Part shown: positions 6,555 through 10,788 of the stretch, in pieces
Position numbering within the stretch: position 1 is the first letter of the stretch
Layout of the letters: each line of letters begins with the position of its first letter
Source of the DNA: Candidatus Zixiibacteriota bacterium
GTDB taxonomy: Bacteria; Zixibacteria; MSB-5A5; GN15; JAAZOE01
Assembly (NCBI GenBank): GCA_030588275.1
Contig: JAUUYJ010000063.1
Span: 1 to 10,788 of the forward strand
DNA: 10,788 nt
Reading direction: 5' to 3'
The notes under the pieces: generated by a model
Told to the model about the DNA's origin: nothing
Database searches by the model: none
Seen by the model: only the letters and a program-made list of their open reading frames with translations
Program-made: the position numbers and the translations under genes

Positions 6555-7702
6555 ATTGCCAAAGGCCAGACCGGAACCGCCCCTCGCCCCTGCACCTGAT
6601 TTTCCGTTTTGTCTAAATAAGATCGGTCCGGGACAACCTGGGCCAAAGCTCCCTCTGGGATCAGATCAAGATTAAGATCCCCGGCCAGCCGCCATTCCGA
6701 TTCAGACTCCCAGTGATGGCTATTCCTCCCGGAATTTTGGTAAAATGGCCGGTCGCACTCTGCCAAGGTCCGATATAGTTTTTCATCACCATAAATAACC
6801 GGCCTGATCCCGATTGATTCGGCGTAATTCTTATTAAGAGCAATCCCGTACGGCTCAAATCCGGGATTAACCAAACGGGGACGGTATCGAAACAATTTAC
6901 TGAGATCAACTTTACCAATATCGGTAAACCCAATCGCCCTAAAACCGTTCTTTAAATTTTTACAACTTCCATATAAAATCGAATTGCCAGTAATATTGTT
7001 TAAAGCGTCCAGAGCGGAATGGCAGTATTTATCCCCGGAAGCAATAACTGACCGATAATATTCGGTTTCGGTCTGCCCCGGCCAAGCGGAGTTGTTACTA
7101 CGAGTGAAATGAACCAACCAGTTACCGGAAACCAACTCCGGATAAATGCTTCTGATTTCGTATTGTGGCCGTTTCCTCCGGCTCTGATCGTACAAAGTTT
7201 GAAAGCGGTCGTCAACTTTTGGCTGGCTGGTAGCGATTAGTTTGTCCAGCCGCCCACCGGCTCGGATCGACACCGGGAAAACCAGATCGGCCAAATCAAC
7301 CGCCAGACGGTCACGCTCCGGCCAGAATTTTCGATCCAATCGGGAGCTGTCAAACTCGGGAACGATTATTCCAACCGCATCGGCATCAAGGTTAAACCTT
7401 CGGCAAATTTCGGCGATAAAGAGCATCGCATCGCACGGTCGGTACCAAAGAACAACGATTACCGGAATTTTATTAATCGAGGCCAGAGCCAAAGGGATTT
7501 CCCAGCTATTCATCCCAAGTGAGGCTAACAGCGTATGCCCCGCCTGGCCAATATATTCTGCTGCCCTAACTGTGTTTTTAATCCACTGATCGTTTCCAAC
7601 TGGGTATTTCGACTGGCGCGAATTGAGAATCACCCCCTTGGTCGTCAATTCTAAACGGTCCGGTCCAAAATATTCGTAATTGACCAACGAGTACCCCCCC
7701 AT
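6548..7702 (-). CDS. uncharacterised two-domain protein (Rossmann/SLOG-like N-terminus, AbiGi/DUF2971-like C-terminal motifs)
   Basis: No confident function. The 384 residues fall into two halves. The first (about 20-150) alternates strands and helices: VILNSRQS, GNDQWIKNT, GHTLLASLGMNSWEIPLALA, then KIPVIVVL. This resembles DprA/SLOG-type Rossmann folds, where a small-residue loop binds a nucleotide or DNA. The second half (about 195-360) has WLVHFTRS, GFTD, EPYGIALNK, RPVIYGDE and HHWESESEWRLAGDL. This layout (HFT, then YGI, PVIY, and a W-E-x-EWR motif) recalls AbiGi/DUF2971-like proteins of phage-defence loci, but the likeness is from memory. No signal peptide or transmembrane helix. The ATG at 7702 lacks a Shine-Dalgarno; a TTG at 7687 follows a run of Gs and is an alternative. 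It stands alone, with 155 bases upstream. Confidence 0.7.
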   Translation of the reverse strand: MGGYSLVNYEYFGPDRLELTTKGVILNSRQSKYPVGNDQWIKNTVRAAEYIGQAGHTLLASLGMNSWEIPLALASINKIPVIVVLWYRPCDAMLFIAEICRRFNLDADAVGIIVPEFDSSRLDRKFWPERDRLAVDLADLVFPVSIRAGGRLDKLIATSQPKVDDRFQTLYDQSRRKRPQYEIRSIYPELVSGNWLVHFTRSNNSAWPGQTETEYYRSVIASGDKYCHSALDALNNITGNSILYGSCKNLKNGFRAIGFTDIGKVDLSKLFRYRPRLVNPGFEPYGIALNKNYAESIGIRPVIYGDEKLYRTLAECDRPFYQNSGRNSHHWESESEWRLAGDLNLDLIPEGALAQVVPDRSYLDKTENQVQGRGAVPVWPLAIE

Positions 7703-7857
7703 TTGGCAATATCAATAATGCTTATCAGTTAATTTAAGCTCAGTGGTAATACCGCAGGACAGGCATATTAACCTGACTATTTTTTAGCAACCAATATTAG
7801 TTTCAGGAACGGACCGGTTTTTATCCCGCACCGCAACTGCACAGCAAACCCCGGCTA
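7703..7857. other. intergenic gap between the methyltransferase and the unknown gene
   Basis: These 155 bases hold no plausible coding sequence and no clear intrinsic terminator on the minus strand. A near-palindrome AACCAATATTAGTT (12 of 14 symmetric) lies at about 7789-7802, and a weak minus-strand promoter-like pair TTGCTA, 17 bases, TATGCC can be drawn just below it. Neither is convincing alone. The gap size suggests the unknown gene has its own promoter rather than being tightly coupled to the methyltransferase. Confidence 0.3.
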
Positions 7858-8454
7858 TTATTTTTTAAACCCGGTTGCGAAATAAAGATTGTCGGTTTCG
7901 GCTAATTCAAACCGATCAAAGTGACCCCGTGTAAACATTTCGTTCAACTCTTCCCGTGATGGCAATTCGTCTTGATCAATCGGACCACCAACCTGATGAT
8001 GCTCACGAGCCAACTCGTCCCGTCCGACAAGATGAATAATTACCATCCGACCACCCGGTTTAAGGATATGGTACGCCTGATGAATCGCTTCATCCTTATG
8101 CGAAAAATGAGCGAAGGCGGCAAACGAAATGACCAGGTCAAAATTGTCTTTATAAAAAGGAAGGGCTGACGCTTCCGCTTCGACAACACCAACATTATGA
8201 AACGGGAAATTTCTCTGAGCTTTATGTGCTACCTGCGGAGCAAAATCGACCCCGACAATAAGACCTTTTTTCCCTACCCGGCGACGCAACATATCAAACA
8301 TCACTCCGGTACCGCATCCCAAATCACATACGGTTATCCCTTCGGTGATCTGTACATTATCGATCAGGTGAGTCAACCGTTCCAAATCTTCAGCGGTTAG
8401 ATCTTTATCCCAATCTTCTCCAAAGGTGTCAAAATATTCTTGTTTTTTATCCAT
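7858..8454 (-). CDS. class I SAM-dependent methyltransferase (UbiE/MenG-like type 11 fold), substrate unknown
   Basis: Cytosolic methyltransferase of 198 residues from the ATG at 8454. SAM-binding motif I is VCDLGCGTG (residues 42-50). The ribose-binding acid is probably Asp70 in VGVDFAP. The acidic loop before LPF (98-100) and the post-motif LKPGGRMVIIH (from 131) are all in place. The stretch HLVGRDELAREHH, then GGPIDQDELP, is a distinctive C-terminal feature shared with a subset of UbiE-like enzymes. An in-frame TTG six codons upstream (8472) is less likely; neither start has a good Shine-Dalgarno. Nearby menaquinone genes make a quinone substrate possible, but the gene is only about two-thirds the usual MenG length match and lacks proof, so no symbol is given. 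It is divergent from the thioesterase gene. Confidence 0.85.
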   Translation of the reverse strand: MDKKQEYFDTFGEDWDKDLTAEDLERLTHLIDNVQITEGITVCDLGCGTGVMFDMLRRRVGKKGLIVGVDFAPQVAHKAQRNFPFHNVGVVEAEASALPFYKDNFDLVISFAAFAHFSHKDEAIHQAYHILKPGGRMVIIHLVGRDELAREHHQVGGPIDQDELPSREELNEMFTRGHFDRFELAETDNLYFATGFKK

Positions 8455-8497
8455 AACGGCAAAATTTCTCAAACTTGTTTATGTTTTAATATAAATC

Positions 8498-8526
8498 TAA
8501 ATACAATATGAGGGCCAAATTGTCAA
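8498..8526 (-). promoter_or_regulatory. candidate promoter of the methyltransferase gene
   Basis: On the minus strand a perfect TTGACA (8526-8521) is followed by 17 bases and TATTTA (8503-8498), a poor -10 with three of six matches. The surrounding sequence is very AT-rich. The predicted start would be near 8491, leaving a leader of about 35 bases before the ATG at 8454. An inverted repeat lies directly upstream of the -35, a usual place for an activator. Confidence 0.45.
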
Positions 8527-8528
8527 GC

Positions 8529-8563
8529 TTTACAGCCTTTCCTGTCGGTTTTCAGGCAGTAAA
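8529..8563. promoter_or_regulatory. dyad element next to the methyltransferase -35 box (possible operator)
   Basis: TTTACAGCCT (8529-8538) and AGGCAGTAAA (8554-8563) form an inverted repeat with 9 of 10 paired positions and a 15-base centre. It ends three bases from the TTGACA of the minus-strand promoter. As DNA it has the size of a dimeric regulator site with half-sites about two and a half turns apart; it is upstream of the transcribed region on both sides if the promoter call is right, so an RNA role is less likely. Confidence 0.45.
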
Positions 8564-8580
8564 TATCAAAATTGTGATAT
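8563..8580. promoter_or_regulatory. 18-bp palindrome in the divergent region (possible operator)
   Basis: ATATCAAAATTGTGATAT is symmetric at 16 of 18 positions, with perfect outer arms ATATCA and TGATAT. It touches the neighbouring inverted repeat at 8563 and lies about 90 bases before the thioesterase start. The shape is typical of a homodimeric helix-turn-helix regulator site. It does not match the CRP (TGTGA-N6-TCACA) or FNR (TTGAT-N4-ATCAA) consensus, so the regulator is unknown. Confidence 0.45.
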
Positions 8581-8669
8581 GTAAATTGAGGCTATTTTGA
8601 CCTTTACCGAGTTGACATTCCCCGCTATATTTCTGCTGAAATTCTCTTGACCGTAAAAAGGAAACCACA

Positions 8670-9086
8670 ATGGCCCCATTTCAGGACAATTACACCATTA
8701 AACTACATGATACTGACGCCGCCGGAATTCTGTTTTTTGCCAATCAATTCCGCATTATCCATGACCTTTATGAGAGTTTTTTGGGTGAAATAGGATTTGG
8801 ATTCCGGGAATGTCTTGATCGAAGAGAATTTTTTATCCCGATCATTCATGCCCAGTCGGATTTCAAAAAGCCTCTTATGGTTGGGGATGTCGTCACGATT
8901 ACATTAAATATCGTTAATATTGGTCAGACCAGTTTCAAAATAACCTACCGCCTCGTTGACCAATCAGGCAAGCTTACCGGGACTGCCGAAACGGTTCATG
9001 TTACGATTGATCCGGCCAACAAAGCCAAAATCGATCTACCGGATAATCTTAGGCGACAGCTGGACAAGTGGGTCACGACTGACTAA
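8670..9086 (+). CDS. hotdog-fold acyl-CoA thioesterase (4HBT family), probable DHNA-CoA thioesterase
   Basis: A single hotdog domain of 138 residues, the usual size for 4-hydroxybenzoyl-CoA-type thioesterases. The catalytic region is LHDTDAAGILFFANQF, with Asp16 in the place of the family's active-site aspartate (Asp17 in Pseudomonas 4HBT), followed by the long central helix and the strands FKKPLMVGDVV and FKITYRLVD. The ATG at 8670 follows AAGGA with a 7-base spacer. The only plus-strand gene, it converges on menE with a 15-base gap and no terminator. With menC and menE alongside, the best inferred role is hydrolysis of 1,4-dihydroxy-2-naphthoyl-CoA to the free acid, the step before MenA. 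A general 4HBT/YbgC-like thioesterase is the alternative. Cytosolic. Confidence 0.85.
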   Translation: MAPFQDNYTIKLHDTDAAGILFFANQFRIIHDLYESFLGEIGFGFRECLDRREFFIPIIHAQSDFKKPLMVGDVVTITLNIVNIGQTSFKITYRLVDQSGKLTGTAETVHVTIDPANKAKIDLPDNLRRQLDKWVTTD

Positions 9087-9101
9087 TGAATGATGTAATA
9101 A

Positions 9102-10541
9102 TCATCGCAAAAACTCTTTTCTGAGTGCGACGATATCGTATTTACCACTTCCTGTCCGGGGCAACTGATCGACAATAATTATCTCATCCGGAGTATATAT
9201 AGAGGGTAGGTCTGCCCGTAAGAGCTCCAGAATTTTTCCAGTTGTTATATTTTTGTCACTCAGCTCAATAAAGGCAATCGGCCGCTGGCCCCATTTCCGG
9301 TCATCACGACCAATCGCAACCGCATTCTGAATCGACTGAAGTTTTAAAAGGGCGTTGGTTATCCGATTAAGGTCAATATTCTCTCCGCCGGAAATAATCA
9401 TGTCATCAGACCGACCAGTCACGATCAGATTACCATCATCATCCATCCGACCCAGGTCGCCAGTTGTAAAAAAACCGTTCTCTGCCAGACCGATATCCGA
9501 TCCCAGATACCGCACCGCAACCGTTTTTCCACCAATCAGAATTTCATTAGAATCGGTAACGCTTATTTTCCGGTATGGCAAAACTTTTCCAGAACCGCTG
9601 GGAAGTTTCGCAAAATCGGCAATTGATGCGAGCGTTACCATCGAACCGGTTTCGGTCATACCATAGGTGGTCATAACCGGGAGGTTCGCCTCAATTAATT
9701 TTGAGCGGACCGTTTGATTAAGACCATCTCCACCTACGATGATCCCTTTGGCTTCTTTTAAGATTCCGTTTCTGTCAAAAGAAATCAAATCGTCAAGCAT
9801 CGTCGGCACCACCGACAAATATGAGGCGGGGTGAGATTTGATTGCTTTGAGAATTTTCTCAGGATCGAAGCTATCGAATATGATCGAGTTGAAACCACCC
9901 AGCATCGCACGAAACAGGATTGATATCCCACCAATATGATAAAACGGTAACGATGCCAGCCAACTATCATACCGATCAAACTGCAATCTTTCCTGTATCC
10001 CAAGCGCACTATAATAAAGATTGGACCAACTCAGAACTACTCCACGCGCTTTATTGCGACTACCGGAACTGAACATTATTAAAGCTTCCGCCTTGAGATC
10101 AATCGAGAGCTTCGCATCACTCTGCTGAATATTTTTGGAAGAACCGATTTGTTCTATACTGATATGTTGGCAGTTAAGGCTTGTGACTTTGTCCGCATAT
10201 TTTTTTTGAGAAATCAATAAGCGGCAACCGGCCAGTTCCAACTGCTCGTTGTAATCACTCAGATTCAGGCGACTGTTAAGCGGCATCAAAATGAAACCGG
10301 ATCGCATCGTCGCAAAAAACAACAAAGCATATTCGATACTGTTATCAGCCAGAACAGCGACCACATCACCCGGACCAATTCCATTTGATGATAGTAAGGC
10401 TACAGCACTATCGACCATCCGGTCTAATTCAAAATAACTTACCTCCTGATCATTTTGATCCAGCGTGGATCGCTGCTCAAGCGCAACCCGCTTGGGATCA
10501 GTTTGGGCCAGCGCTCTGATTGGGCAGGAGATGCTATCCAT
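9102..10541 (-). CDS. menE: o-succinylbenzoate--CoA ligase
   Basis: ATP-dependent ligase of the ANL superfamily that activates o-succinylbenzoate to its CoA thioester in menaquinone synthesis. From the ATG at 10541 it has 479 residues, normal for MenE. Visible motifs: an A5 motif TYGMTETGS (about 292-300), the TTGDLGR motif with its ATP-ribose aspartate (about 359-365), the hinge region GRSDDMIISGGENI (about 376-389), and the C-terminal PRTGSGKYD with catalytic Lys467. The A3 P-loop is odd: SSGSRNKARGV (about 158-168) instead of the usual TSGTTGKPKGV type. The start ATG overlaps the menC stop by one base (TAATG), giving translational coupling; an in-frame GTG at 10556 lies inside menC and is less likely. 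menC upstream supports MenE over other acyl-CoA synthetases. Confidence 0.92.
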   Translation of the reverse strand: MDSISCPIRALAQTDPKRVALEQRSTLDQNDQEVSYFELDRMVDSAVALLSSNGIGPGDVVAVLADNSIEYALLFFATMRSGFILMPLNSRLNLSDYNEQLELAGCRLLISQKKYADKVTSLNCQHISIEQIGSSKNIQQSDAKLSIDLKAEALIMFSSGSRNKARGVVLSWSNLYYSALGIQERLQFDRYDSWLASLPFYHIGGISILFRAMLGGFNSIIFDSFDPEKILKAIKSHPASYLSVVPTMLDDLISFDRNGILKEAKGIIVGGDGLNQTVRSKLIEANLPVMTTYGMTETGSMVTLASIADFAKLPSGSGKVLPYRKISVTDSNEILIGGKTVAVRYLGSDIGLAENGFFTTGDLGRMDDDGNLIVTGRSDDMIISGGENIDLNRITNALLKLQSIQNAVAIGRDDRKWGQRPIAFIELSDKNITTGKILELLRADLPSIYTPDEIIIVDQLPRTGSGKYDIVALRKEFLR

Positions 10542-10788
10542 TACAGTTTTTCCCACAACGCATCACCACACCCAATACCGCTACCCGATGGAAGTTTTAT
10601 TTCTCCATCCTGCACAGCAAACAGATTGGCATCATAGTTTTCAAACAGCCGGATTGTATCCAGACCACAGGGAGGCATACTTTCACCCAATGACGCGACC
10701 ATATGCATTTGGGCCGCTATTCCAATTTCCGTCTCAAATGTCGATGTGCAAATGGCCTTGCAACCATTATTTATTATTGATGAGACCG
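10541..10788 (-). CDS. menC: o-succinylbenzoate synthase, C-terminal 82 codons (5' end outside window)
   Basis: Enolase-superfamily dehydratase that turns SHCHC into o-succinylbenzoate, the substrate of MenE. Only about 81 C-terminal residues are in view. They contain the end of the TIM-barrel: AICTSTFETEIGIAAQMHMV, a typical MenC strand and helix after the catalytic lysines, followed by ASLGESMPPCGLDTIRLF, the recognisable GLDT segment, and a tail ending GCGDALWEKL. The upstream catalytic residues are outside the window, so the activity cannot be checked. The TAA stop shares one base with the menE ATG. The identification rests on these C-terminal motifs plus the menE neighbour. Confidence 0.85.
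   Translation of the reverse strand, partial: VSSIINNGCKAICTSTFETEIGIAAQMHMVASLGESMPPCGLDTIRLFENYDANLFAVQDGEIKLPSGSGIGCGDALWEKL

Noticed and set aside
7758..7786. Hairpin CAGG/CCTG followed by a T-run on the plus strand
   Set aside because: The stem is only 4 bp and no plus-strand gene precedes it; on the minus strand it is not followed by Ts.
8612..8640. Perfect TTGACA on the plus strand upstream of the thioesterase gene
   Set aside because: No acceptable -10 hexamer lies 16-18 bases downstream (TATATT is only 8 bases away), so it is not called a promoter, although the gene must be transcribed from somewhere in this region.
9087..9101. Possible bidirectional terminator between the converging thioesterase and menE genes
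   Set aside because: The gap is 15 bases and only a 4-bp GATG/CATC pairing without a proper T-run can be drawn.

Overview
The window shows two ordinary bacterial housekeeping clusters with a small accessory stretch between them. Almost everything is coded on the minus strand, so it reads from high to low coordinates. The only plus-strand gene is a hotdog thioesterase at 8670-9086. Base composition looks moderate (roughly mid-40s to 50% GC by eye), there is no tRNA, rRNA, CRISPR array or insertion sequence, and intergenic gaps are short. The protein sequences suggest a menaquinone-using bacterium with a proton-type F1Fo ATP synthase. The AtpZ/AtpI pair and the protein flavour would fit an FCB-superphylum or candidate-phylum (Zixibacteria-like) lineage, but that placement is a guess.

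Region 1 (1-6444) is an F-type ATP synthase operon read leftward: AtpZ-like, AtpI-like, atpB (a), atpE (c), atpF (b), atpH (delta), atpA (alpha), atpG (gamma), and atpD (beta), which runs off the left edge. atpC (epsilon) is expected just outside. Good Shine-Dalgarno sequences fix most starts. A strong sigma70-type promoter (TTGACA, 17 bp, TATGTT) lies at 6416-6444. Hairpins sit in the leader, between atpE and atpF, and in the unusually long atpH-atpA spacer, where differential expression of subunits could be set.

Region 2 (6548-8669) is the least understood part. It holds a 384-residue uncharacterised protein, apparently with an N-terminal Rossmann/DprA-like half and a C-terminal half with HFTR, PYGIAL and HWESESEWR motifs. 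It also holds a class I SAM-dependent methyltransferase. A 215-bp divergent region upstream of the methyltransferase carries two dyad-symmetric elements and a TTGACA box.

Region 3 (8670-10788) is a menaquinone-biosynthesis block. The C-terminal end of menC (o-succinylbenzoate synthase) overlaps menE (o-succinylbenzoate-CoA ligase) by one base (TAATG). A hotdog thioesterase converges on menE with a 15-bp gap and is a good candidate for DHNA-CoA thioesterase. The methyltransferase could, less surely, belong to quinone metabolism. Menaquinone feeds the respiratory chain that drives the ATP synthase, so much of the window concerns membrane energy conservation. No clear new multi-gene system is seen. 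The best leads are the two-domain unknown protein, the AtpZ gene without a normal start codon, and the dyads in the divergent region.
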